Source: UMGS902 sp045580835
Lineage (GTDB): Bacteria > Bacillota > Clostridia > Oscillospirales > CAG-272
DNA: 13,789 nucleotides
Assembly: GCA_045580835.1 (NCBI GenBank)
Contig: JAZNOM010000033.1
Span: 1 to 13,789 of the forward strand
Direction: 5' to 3'
Positions 1 to 5,818 of the stretch are shown here, one piece after another. The stretch's first letter is position 1, and the number at the start of each line of letters is the position of its first letter. The notes beneath the pieces are model-generated. The model made no database searches and had not been told where the DNA came from. It was given only the letters and a program-made list of their open reading frames with translations. The position numbers and the translations under genes were made by a program.

Positions 1-75
1 GGTGCAAATCGCCCCTTTTTGAGGGGGGAGGGGGTGCAAAATTCATGGCTCAAAAGAAGGGAGGGGGTGCAAAAT
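1..75. repeat. G-rich direct repeats with GGTGCAAA cores
   Basis: The octamer GGTGCAAA occurs at 1-8, 33-40 and 66-73, that is at 32 and 33 bp spacing. The last two copies sit in an identical 17-bp block (GGGAGGGGGTGCAAAAT) at 26-42 and 59-75. The array may continue left of the window. Iterated terminal repeats of this kind are found at ends of some insertion sequences, for example IS21-like elements, so this may be the edge of a neighbouring mobile element. That is an inference; no transposase gene is visible here. Confidence 0.6.
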
Positions 76-138
76 AGGGTAATCGTTTTTTTGTGGTATT
101 TAAAACAATAGCAATTAATGTCACAAATGACAAATAAC

Positions 139-171
139 ACATCTAATTGAGAAAAAACCTCAATTAGATGT
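139..171. repeat. Perfect 13-bp inverted repeat next to the cassette promoter
   Basis: The arms ACATCTAATTGAG (139-151) and CTCAATTAGATGT (159-171) are exact reverse complements around a 7-nt loop. The right arm ends on the first base of the -35 box of the cassette promoter. It could be an operator for a dimeric repressor. It could also be a terminator for an upstream transcript, but the T-rich stretch (181-189) begins 9 nt after the stem, which is poor spacing for an intrinsic terminator. Confidence 0.6.
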
Positions 172-198
172 TGACAAATTTGTTTTTTTGAATATAAT
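171..198 (+). promoter_or_regulatory. Sigma-70/SigA-type promoter of the defence-like cassette
   Basis: TTGACA at 171-176 and TATAAT at 193-198 are both exact consensus hexamers, separated by 16 bp. The spacer is T-rich. The first gene starts at 233 with an AAAAGGAG ribosome binding site at 216-223. This is the only strong promoter seen ahead of the four-gene cassette, so transcription probably runs from here to the terminator at 3863. Confidence 0.82.
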
Positions 199-232
199 AT
201 AAAGTGTAAAGGTGTAAAAGGAGATGTGCACA

Positions 233-1504
233 ATGTTATTACAATTTAATTTTAAAAACTATAAATCATTTAGAGATGATACAACATTAGATTTGACAGC
301 TACAAAAATTTCTGATTTTAATAGTCATGTGGTTTCGATAGCAAACGAAAGAATTCTACCTGTTGCGGCTATATTTGGAGCAAATGCAAGCGGAAAATCT
401 AATGTACAAGAAGCATTTAGATATATGAGCATGTACGTAATCGAATCTTTGGAATATGGTGATGAGGCAGAGTCAAAGAAGAAAAAAACAAAATTCTTTA
501 AGCCGACGCCATTCTTGTTTGATAGTGATAGCAAAAACGCAGAAACAACATTTGAAGTATATTTTGTTGATTCGGAAGATAACGGAGCAAAAACTTACAA
601 CTATGGTTTCTCAGTAAACTGCAGTGGTGTATGTGAAGAATGGTTAAATAGCAAATCCAAATCTTCGAGAGGGGCATATAAGAAGATTTTTCATCGTCAT
701 GGAAATAGTATTGACATGCCCGGCATCCCTGCTAAGAGTCAGGAGAATATCAGAATAGCTTTGGCGAAAGAAACATTAATTGTTTCATTGGGTGCTAAGT
801 TGAAGATTGCAAAGTTGAAGTTCATTAGGGATTGGTTTATTAACAACGATTTTGCAGATTTTGGGCGACCGATTGAAAACTTCTTTTTGTCGCAGCTGAT
901 TCCTAATGGATTCGCTGATGACAAAAAAGTTCAGCAAAATGTTGTAGATTATTTTTCAGCATTTGATCCATCTATAATTGGATTTAATGTGGAAGTTCTT
1001 AAGTCTGAAAACGATGACGAAGATGAGCACATTAAGATTGATGCTATCCATAGGCTGATAAATTCCGATCAAACAACATCTATTCCTTTGCAAAATGAGT
1101 CGGCAGGAACTTTGAAGATGTTTGCTTTGTATCCGATGCTTCAGGATGTTCTCTCAACCGGGGGAGTGTTATTCGTTGATGAATTGAATGCAAGATTGCA
1201 TCCACTGTTGGTTAGAACATTTGTTATCACATTCCTAAACCCCGAAATCAACACCAAGCATGCACAGCTTATCTTTACATCGCATGACTCGTGGCAACTC
1301 AACGGGAATATGTTGCGTAGAGATGAGATATGGTTCACCGAAAAGGATTACGATGGAGTATCCACTTTGTATTCGTTGGCTGATTTTGTCGATGAAGATG
1401 GGGTCAAAATCCGAAAAGATGAAAATTATGAAAAGAATTATCTTTTAGGTAAATACGGTGCAATTCCTACCTTGAAGTATTTTGATATGTTTAAGGAGGA
1501 ATAA
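233..1504 (+). CDS. rloA: AAA15-family ATPase, RloA-like (ATPase subunit of a putative defence system)
   Basis: This 423-residue protein is an ABC-like AAA15 ATPase of the kind paired with RloB or other Toprim proteins. The N-terminal beta strand and FKNYKSF motif typical of such ATPases open the protein. The Walker A motif GANASGKS is at residues 49-56, an ABC-signature-like ESAGT at 289-293, Walker B VLFVDE at 312-317 and an H-loop TSHD at 349-352, so the ATPase site looks intact. The central part (about 60-280) is the variable lid/coiled region. An ATG at 224 lies in frame, but the AAAAGGAG site (216-223) abuts it; the ATG at 233 has a 9-nt spacer and is preferred. The next gene starts 3 bp after the stop. 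In known ATPase plus Toprim systems (PARIS, OLD-like, AbiL) the ATPase senses phage and controls the nuclease; that role here is inferred. The symbol reflects family resemblance, not proven orthology. Confidence 0.85.
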   Translation: MLLQFNFKNYKSFRDDTTLDLTATKISDFNSHVVSIANERILPVAAIFGANASGKSNVQEAFRYMSMYVIESLEYGDEAESKKKKTKFFKPTPFLFDSDSKNAETTFEVYFVDSEDNGAKTYNYGFSVNCSGVCEEWLNSKSKSSRGAYKKIFHRHGNSIDMPGIPAKSQENIRIALAKETLIVSLGAKLKIAKLKFIRDWFINNDFADFGRPIENFFLSQLIPNGFADDKKVQQNVVDYFSAFDPSIIGFNVEVLKSENDDEDEHIKIDAIHRLINSDQTTSIPLQNESAGTLKMFALYPMLQDVLSTGGVLFVDELNARLHPLLVRTFVITFLNPEINTKHAQLIFTSHDSWQLNGNMLRRDEIWFTEKDYDGVSTLYSLADFVDEDGVKIRKDENYEKNYLLGKYGAIPTLKYFDMFKEE

Positions 1505-1507
1505 TTG

Positions 1508-2158
1508 ATGCCTCGAGTTGAAAGAAATGGAAACCGAAAAACAAGAGATCAGGCAGCAAGGCGAAGAGTGCCCGAGTTAGGGTATTACTTCATTGTAACC
1601 GATACAAAGGAAACCGAGCAGAATTATATGCTCGGATTGCGAGATTCTATTCCGAAAGAATTGCAAGGCAAATTGGTGATCAAAGTTGTAAAAACTGATA
1701 CTAAGAATCTTGTGGATGAAGCATTGAACTTGGCTTCCCTCAATCCCCAATTTGGAGAGATTTGGATTGTGTTTGACAGAGATCAGGTCAAAGATTTCGA
1801 CAAGATTATCTGTCAAGCACACAATAGAGGAATAAGTGTTGGGTGGACAAATCCTTGCATTGAGGCATGGTTCAATGCTTATTTAGGAGAAATGCCCAAT
1901 TATCAAGACTCTGTTTCTTGTTGCAGCGGTTTTAGTACAGCTTACAAAAAAGCTACAGGGCATAAGTATCTCAAATCTGATTCTCAAATATATGAAAAGC
2001 TTAATCGTTTTGGGAACGAGAAAAATGCCATTGCGTTGGCGATGAAAAAATACGCAGAGCATAGGGCTAACTGTAAGGACAAGCCCTCCGAAATGTGTCC
2101 TTGTACAACGATTCACCGATTGGTCGGTGAGATAAAATCTAAAATTTCGAAGGAGTAA
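1508..2158 (+). CDS. rloB: RloB-family protein (Toprim-like putative nuclease subunit)
   Basis: This 216-residue protein matches the RloB pattern. A basic N-terminus (residues 1-21) is followed by a strand and the TETE-type motif KETEQNY (34-40), then the acidic motif VFDRD (88-92) and the family hallmark NPCIEAWF (115-122). RloB resembles the Toprim fold of OLD-type nucleases, where the first glutamate and the DxD pair bind metal. In many RloB proteins the first motif reads EGExTE; here the matching stretch is DTKETE (32-37), so the first acid appears to be aspartate. AGGAGG at 1494-1499 gives an 8-nt spacer to the ATG at 1508; a TTG three bases earlier is less likely. It follows the ATPase gene directly and probably forms its effector partner. 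The function (phage-triggered nucleic-acid cleavage) is inferred from related systems. Confidence 0.83.
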   Translation: MPRVERNGNRKTRDQAARRRVPELGYYFIVTDTKETEQNYMLGLRDSIPKELQGKLVIKVVKTDTKNLVDEALNLASLNPQFGEIWIVFDRDQVKDFDKIICQAHNRGISVGWTNPCIEAWFNAYLGEMPNYQDSVSCCSGFSTAYKKATGHKYLKSDSQIYEKLNRFGNEKNAIALAMKKYAEHRANCKDKPSEMCPCTTIHRLVGEIKSKISKE

Positions 2159-2161
2159 ATT

Positions 2162-3091
2162 ATGTCTGAAATATTTAAGTTGAAAGTTAACATTGGAAAT
2201 GCTTGTGTTGAATTAGAAGGTGAGGCTAGCTTTGTGCACAAAATTTTGACGGAATTGCGTGAAGAGGGCCTTGGGAAATTGTCTAGCCAGGAATGCCTTG
2301 CGTCTGATGTCAACGAAAATCAAAAGTTGGCTACTAATTTCAATCATTCTAATAGTGAAAATGAAGATGTAGATAAAACTATGCCTATAATAGGACAGCG
2401 TCAATCAAAACCCAACATTAAGGATATTGTGATTAAGAATTTGCCAAAAACAGAAGTGGAGTGGATTTTGATTTATGCACTGTACGTTTCAAATGATGGA
2501 GAGAAAACTTTCACTGCAGAAGATTTGAGACAAATGTATCGAGATACTAATCGCATGACAGAAACTAGAAATAAGAATTTTTCTACAAATATAAGAAAAG
2601 CCGTGACAGCTGACTGGTTTGTTGCGATAAACGATAACGATTACGCTTTGTCAGAAAACGGAAAAACAAGCGCATTTCAAATATTAGAAAGGACTTCCAG
2701 TGGTATCGGAAAAAGCAAAACAAAAAAGTCAAATCAGTCACATGCTAAGGCTGCTTATCAAATGTTGGAACTTGGCTTAGAACAAAATGAGCGCGAAGAT
2801 GTAAAAAAATACTTTAATTCTTTTGAAAAAATTAATAATATGGAAAAGGCTTTGGTTATTTCGTATTGGCTTAAAAAGAATAAGAATATAGAAGAAGTAA
2901 ATGAACATTACATTTTTACAATCTTGAGAATTGTTGGTCAAAACACTTCTTTTGATATCAAAGCAGCTTTGCGTAATGGTAAAAACCAGTGTAATTATTT
3001 TATTGCTGGAGAAAAAGCGGGATTTTACAAAACACATCACATTGGCGAGGATCACATTGTAGAACTTGAAAACGAAAGGGGCGATGAATAA
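2162..3091 (+). CDS. Unrecognised protein with N-terminal small domain and two winged-helix-like regions
   Basis: I do not recognise this 309-residue protein as a named family. Residues 1-35 form a short unit (beta strands around IGNACVELEGEASF, then a helix) seen at the start of some defence-associated proteins. A polar, probably disordered linker covers about 40-85. Residues 98-172 look like a winged helix: helix, FTAEDLRQMY, recognition-like helix, then the wing ending NDYALSENGK. A lysine/serine-rich linker (183-195) leads to a second similar module at about 205-300, ending in a GFYKTHHIG hairpin. There are no transmembrane segments and no catalytic motif. The gene starts 3 bp after rloB; GAAGGAG at 2149-2155 places an RBS ahead of the ATG at 2162. 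The stop overlaps the next start (TAATG), implying translational coupling. It may be an adaptor, a DNA/RNA or ligand sensor, or the regulator of the cassette; these are guesses. Confidence 0.75.
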   Translation: MSEIFKLKVNIGNACVELEGEASFVHKILTELREEGLGKLSSQECLASDVNENQKLATNFNHSNSENEDVDKTMPIIGQRQSKPNIKDIVIKNLPKTEVEWILIYALYVSNDGEKTFTAEDLRQMYRDTNRMTETRNKNFSTNIRKAVTADWFVAINDNDYALSENGKTSAFQILERTSSGIGKSKTKKSNQSHAKAAYQMLELGLEQNEREDVKKYFNSFEKINNMEKALVISYWLKKNKNIEEVNEHYIFTILRIVGQNTSFDIKAALRNGKNQCNYFIAGEKAGFYKTHHIGEDHIVELENERGDE

Positions 3092-3864
3092 TGGAACCCC
3101 TTGAGATTTTCATAACGCGAATACCTGAGTTTGAGGCTAAAACAGCTAGTACACTTATTGATTACTTTGCTTTCTATCTTCAACAAATATGTGGTCAAGA
3201 TTATTTTACTGCAAAACAAATAAGTACTTGTTTTACGCAAATAGCAATACCTTCATATTCGAACATTTCATCATACTTAAGTAAGAATTCCGGCAAAAAC
3301 GGTAAATACATTAAATACACTAAAAACACTAAAAACACTAAAAACATGCGAGACAATGGGTATGTTTTGAATCGCAGCACAAAAGAGGCAATTGCAAAAG
3401 ATGTGTCCGAAATAATTGAAAAACCAACTTCCAAAAATTTTATTGACTTAGAATTGTTTGATGGCACTCCGTATTATGTAAGTGCAGTTGCGAAAGAAAT
3501 GATTCATTGCTATGATAGTGGATATTATGATGCAACACTGGTTTTGATGAGAAAACTAGTTGAAACCCTTATAATAGAGTGCTTTGAAAGGTATGGGGTA
3601 GACCAAGAAATCAAGGATCATGGAGGAAAGTTTTTCTATTTAAGCGATTTGATACCTAAGTATTTGGAATCCCCAAAATGGAATTCAAGCAGAAATATTC
3701 AAGATAGTATTGCTAAGGTAAAAAAGTATGGAGATTTAAGTGCACATAATCGAAGATTTTTAGCAAAAAAAAGCGACATTGATATTTTTAGTTTTGAGTT
3801 GCGTCAGTCAGTTCAAGAAATAATACTTACCATAGATTATTCTACTTGGGAAAGAGACAGATAA
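3091..3864 (+). CDS. Winged-helix plus HEPN/DUF4145-like helical domain protein
   Basis: This 257-residue protein is not assigned to a named family. Residues 20-100 resemble the winged-helix modules of the preceding gene (DYFTAKQI then a helix and a GYVLNRSTKEA wing), interrupted by a lysine/asparagine/threonine repeat at 72-86. The C-terminal half (about 128-250) is helical, with the pattern seen in DUF4145/HEPN-like proteins: LMRKLVETLIIE (152-163) and KKYGDLSAHNRRF (211-223). HEPN ribonucleases use R-x4-6-H. No arginine sits 4-6 residues before H219, so catalysis is not supported and a non-enzymatic HEPN-like role is equally possible. Its ATG shares a base with the upstream stop, so the two proteins are probably made in a fixed ratio and may form a complex. 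An intrinsic terminator starts at the stop codon, making this the last gene of the cassette. Confidence 0.75.
   Translation: MEPLEIFITRIPEFEAKTASTLIDYFAFYLQQICGQDYFTAKQISTCFTQIAIPSYSNISSYLSKNSGKNGKYIKYTKNTKNTKNMRDNGYVLNRSTKEAIAKDVSEIIEKPTSKNFIDLELFDGTPYYVSAVAKEMIHCYDSGYYDATLVLMRKLVETLIIECFERYGVDQEIKDHGGKFFYLSDLIPKYLESPKWNSSRNIQDSIAKVKKYGDLSAHNRRFLAKKSDIDIFSFELRQSVQEIILTIDYSTWERDR
3304..3348 (+). repeat. In-frame 9-bp tandem repeat, five units
   Basis: Five consecutive 9-mers occur: AAATACATT, AAATACACT, AAAAACACT twice, and AAAAACATG. They encode K-[YN]-[ITM] triplets at residues 72-86 of the last cassette gene. Units two to five differ from each other by only one to three bases. Gain or loss of a unit by slippage would keep the reading frame and change only the length of a loop in the predicted winged-helix region. 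Confidence 0.9.
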
Positions 3865-3894
3865 AAAGGCGTCATACAACATGGCGCCTTTTTT
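3863..3894 (+). terminator. Intrinsic terminator of the four-gene cassette
   Basis: The arms AAAAAGGCGTCAT (3863-3875) and ATGGCGCCTTTTT (3881-3893) pair over 13 bp with one G-U wobble around the 5-nt loop ACAAC, and end in a six-T run (3889-3894). The stem overlaps the stop codon of the last cassette gene. With the promoter at 171 it delimits a self-contained transcription unit. Confidence 0.9.
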
Positions 3895-3975
3895 GTTTTT
3901 TGCCGACAAACTTGGTTGGAAGACTATTGAATTCAATGCTTTTTATTTTCGAGGGGGAACATTCGTCTCCTAAAG

Positions 3976-3994
3976 ACGGTCTTTGACCGTTTTT
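3976..3994 (+). terminator. Short terminator-like hairpin ahead of the transposase
   Basis: ACGGTC (3976-3981) and GACCGT (3985-3990) pair over 6 bp around a TTT loop, followed by TTTT. It is weaker than the cassette terminator at 3863 but would act on the same strand. It may block read-through transcription into the transposase gene, as is common at IS left ends. Confidence 0.5.
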
Positions 3995-4091
3995 ATCATT
4001 GTTAACTTGTGAGAATTTGTGAAAAGGTTTGCTATTTTGTAATTATTATTTGAATTTTCCATGTTACAATTGCTATGAAGGAGTTGATAAT

Positions 4092-5237
4092 ATGAAAAAT
4101 ACATACTTAGCAGAGCAAAAGCAAGCGATAATAGATCGTTATATATCAGACGGCGAATCATCGGCGAGCATACTTGTCGATACTGGTATACCTAAAAGTA
4201 CTTTTTACAGTTGGTTGCGTGCTTATCAGAAGGAACAAAATGCCGCTCAACATGGTGTTGTCAGTGTCCGCAATTTTCGTTTTCTTGAAAACAAAGTCGC
4301 ACGCTTGGAGGGAATTATCGAAATCTTGAAATCAGCAAAATGCACACCGAGTGCGCCTTTGAAGCAACGGCTATATGTAGCAGAACAGTTTCATGGAAGA
4401 TATAGTGTTCGCATGATCTGTGATGCATTTGATATCCCAAGAGGAACATTTTATAACCATGTTTTACGAAATAAGAAAGACAACACATGGTACTCCAAAC
4501 GGCGTGAGGAATTTCGGATTCGTATACAAGAAATATACGACGAAAGTAATCAGATTTTTGGAGCCGGTAAGATTGCAGCTGTTATGAAAAACGAAGGTAT
4601 TAAGGTCAGTGAAAAAATGGTACGCACGCTTATGCGTGATATGGGATTGGTTAGCATACGGCAATCGGCGAAAAAACTATACGATGACGAGTGTCGCAAA
4701 TATAAAAACTATCTTAATCAAGAATTCGATGTAAGTAAGCCTAATGAGGTGTGGGTCAGCGATGTTACATATTTTAAGTACGGTGATAACTCATATTATA
4801 TTTGCGCAATCATTGACTTGTTTTCCAGAATGGTGATAGCCTATAAGGTCGGAAAGACAAACAGTACGCAGCTTGTGAAATCAACTTTCAAGAAAGCCTA
4901 TGAGTTACGGCAACCGGATTCGAGTTTGATCTTTCATACTGACCGCGGTTGCAACTATCGTTCCAAAACGATGCATGACTATATTCGGTCGCTTAACATT
5001 AAGCATTCTTTTTCACGTGCGTATGTTCCTTATGATAATTCCGTGATGGAAACTTTCTTCGCCTCGATGAAACGTGAGGAGCTATATCGGACAAAGTATC
5101 GTTCAGAGTTGGATTTTCGGAATGCGGTGGACAAGTACATACTATTTTACAACACCAAGCGTCCACATCGAAAGCTACTTTACAAGACACCGCTACAAAA
5201 GGAAGAAGAATATGTCATGAAAATAGAGGAGTCTTGA
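4092..5237 (+). CDS. IS3-family transposase, single-ORF form
   Basis: This 381-residue transposase has an N-terminal helix-turn-helix (about 8-45, with GIPKSTFYSWL), a leucine-rich coiled stretch (62-80), an HTH_21-like region (135-190) and an rve integrase core. The DDE triad is intact: D224 (WVSDVTYF), D284 (FHTDRGCNY) and E320 (SVMETFF), with K327 seven residues later as usual. The C-terminal YNTKRPH motif (353-359) is present. Most IS3 members make this protein by -1 frameshifting between orfA and orfB; here both parts lie in one continuous frame. An in-frame ATG at 4029 exists, but GAAGGAG at 4077-4083 with an 8-nt spacer supports the ATG at 4092. It probably catalyses copy-out/paste-in transposition and appears intact, so the element may be active. 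Confidence 0.92.
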   Translation: MKNTYLAEQKQAIIDRYISDGESSASILVDTGIPKSTFYSWLRAYQKEQNAAQHGVVSVRNFRFLENKVARLEGIIEILKSAKCTPSAPLKQRLYVAEQFHGRYSVRMICDAFDIPRGTFYNHVLRNKKDNTWYSKRREEFRIRIQEIYDESNQIFGAGKIAAVMKNEGIKVSEKMVRTLMRDMGLVSIRQSAKKLYDDECRKYKNYLNQEFDVSKPNEVWVSDVTYFKYGDNSYYICAIIDLFSRMVIAYKVGKTNSTQLVKSTFKKAYELRQPDSSLIFHTDRGCNYRSKTMHDYIRSLNIKHSFSRAYVPYDNSVMETFFASMKREELYRTKYRSELDFRNAVDKYILFYNTKRPHRKLLYKTPLQKEEEYVMKIEES

Positions 5238-5380
5238 AATATATGTGAATAGACTGAGGTGTTCGAAAAGGTATATTTTAGATTTTTTCTTTGTGGAATC
5301 TATGCTTTTTCTGTTTTTAGTACAAATGGCAAAAATAAAAAGCGGCCTTGAAAATCCGCATAAATAAAGGGTTTACAACA

Positions 5381-5430
5381 AAAACACCATCGAGTCCAAA
5401 CCAAAGGGGTTCAGATTTCGATGGTGTTTT
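5381..5430 (-). terminator. Intrinsic terminator of tRNA-Pro
   Basis: On the minus strand the arms AAAACACCATCGA and TCGATGGTGTTTT (plus-strand 5418-5430 and 5381-5393) pair perfectly over 13 bp across a 24-nt loop that can form a small inner AACC/GGTT stem. Transcription reaches it 4 nt after the tRNA CCA end. It falls in the right place to end the tRNA transcript. Confidence 0.8.
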
Positions 5431-5434
5431 CATC

Positions 5435-5510
5435 TGGTCGGAATGACAGGATTTGAACCTGCGACATCCTGCTCCCAAAGCAGGCGCGCTACCAACTGCG
5501 CTACATCCCG
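5435..5510 (-). tRNA. tRNA-Pro (anticodon UGG)
   Basis: The minus strand reads a full 76-nt tRNA with encoded CCA. The acceptor arm CGGGATG pairs with CATTCCG (one G-U), the D arm is GCGC/GCGC around AGTTGGTA, the anticodon arm is CCTGC-TTTGGGA-GCAGG with anticodon TGG, and the T arm has loop TTCAAAT. UGG can read all four proline codons. The AT-rich cassette and IS lie on the 3' side of this gene, the usual side for integrative elements that use tRNA genes as attachment sites. No second copy of the tRNA 3' end was seen in the left part of the window. Confidence 0.95.
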
Positions 5511-5688
5511 ATAGCAAATATTAAGTTTTAATCTTTAGAGTAAGAGCAGGATGGTCGCTGCGACATCCTCGGCTTCGCCGCCATCTTGCGGTGCCCAAAA
5601 TTGCATGTTCGCAATCGCTCACGCAATTTTGACCGCTACGCCTTTTCACACTCCCTTAATCCGCCACCGGCGGCGGTCGTGCTCAAAG

Positions 5689-5728
5689 CCCAAAGCAGGC
5701 GCGCGGTGAGCTGCGCTACATCCCGATA
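5689..5728 (-). repeat. Partial copy of the tRNA-Pro 5' half
   Basis: This 40-bp stretch matches 5474-5513 (the 5' half of tRNA-Pro plus 3 flanking bases) at 35 of 40 positions. The first 16 bases (CCCAAAGCAGGCGCGC) and last 18 (CTGCGCTACATCCCGATA) are identical; differences are confined to the D-loop. There is no 3' half, so it is not a functional tRNA. A shorter copy lies at 5750. Confidence 0.85.
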
Positions 5729-5749
5729 TATTAATAGTGCTTGCGCTTG

Positions 5750-5763
5750 CCCAAAGCAGGCGC
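5750..5763 (-). repeat. Short copy of the tRNA-Pro anticodon-stem segment
   Basis: CCCAAAGCAGGCGC is identical to 5474-5487 inside tRNA-Pro and to 5689-5702. With the intact gene it is the third occurrence of this word within 300 bp, all in the same orientation. Confidence 0.7.
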
Positions 5764-5796
5764 TTTTATATTATATACAACCGTTCAAAAAAAGTC

Positions 5797-5818
5797 AAGT
5801 CCCAAGGTGGGATTTTTT
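5797..5818 (+). terminator. Terminator-like hairpin before the ruvC operon
   Basis: AAGTCCCA (5797-5804) pairs with TGGGATTT (5808-5815) over 8 bp, including one G-U, around a 3-nt AGG loop, followed by a six-T run (5813-5818). It lies 35 bp before the -35 box of the ruvC promoter. It would insulate the housekeeping operon from transcripts coming from the accessory region. Confidence 0.65.

Larger units (their letters stand above)
3946..5269 (+). mobile_element. IS3-family insertion sequence, ends unresolved
   Basis: The element is defined by its transposase gene (4092-5237). I could not fix its ends. The best candidate for inward-facing ends is an imperfect, gapped pair: TTTTCGA at 3946-3952, followed inward by GAACATTCGTCT, and the complement TCGAAAA at 5263-5269, preceded by AGACTGAGGTGT. 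This would give an element of about 1.3 kb, a plausible size for IS3 members. No target-site duplication was identified, so the limits are approximate. Confidence 0.45.
5511..5796. other. Gene-free, palindrome-rich spacer
   Basis: No supported gene lies here. The stretch holds several inverted repeats: AGGATG/CATCCT (5548-5569) built from tRNA-like words, CGGC-TTC-GCCG (5570-5580), CAAAATTGC/GCAATTTTG (5596-5604 and 5623-5631), and CCGCC-ACC-GGCGG (5661-5673). It also carries partial tRNA-Pro copies, listed separately. Such structured GC-rich DNA between AT-rich flanks suggests a dispersed noncoding repeat or the remains of repeated integration next to the tRNA. The 86-codon open frame at 5586-5846 runs through these repeats and is judged spurious. 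Confidence 0.6.

Noticed and set aside
1..75. Repeat array read as a CRISPR
   Set aside because: The shared core is only 8-17 bp, the interval of 32-33 bp leaves spacers of about 16-25 bp, and no cas gene is visible, so it does not fit a CRISPR array.
5262..5330. Search for exact IS3 terminal inverted repeats with TG/CA ends
   Set aside because: TGT at the left (for example 4004) and ACA at the right (near 5322) exist, but the adjoining bases do not pair, so no end was called from them.
5342..5361. GCGG/CCGC hairpin followed on the minus strand by T-rich DNA, as a second tRNA terminator
   Set aside because: The stem is only 4 bp with a 10-nt loop; the 13-bp hairpin at 5381-5430 explains termination better.
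5317..5517. Minus-strand 66-codon open frame
   Set aside because: It translates through tRNA-Pro and its terminator; peptides of this type are well-known artefacts of tRNA genes.
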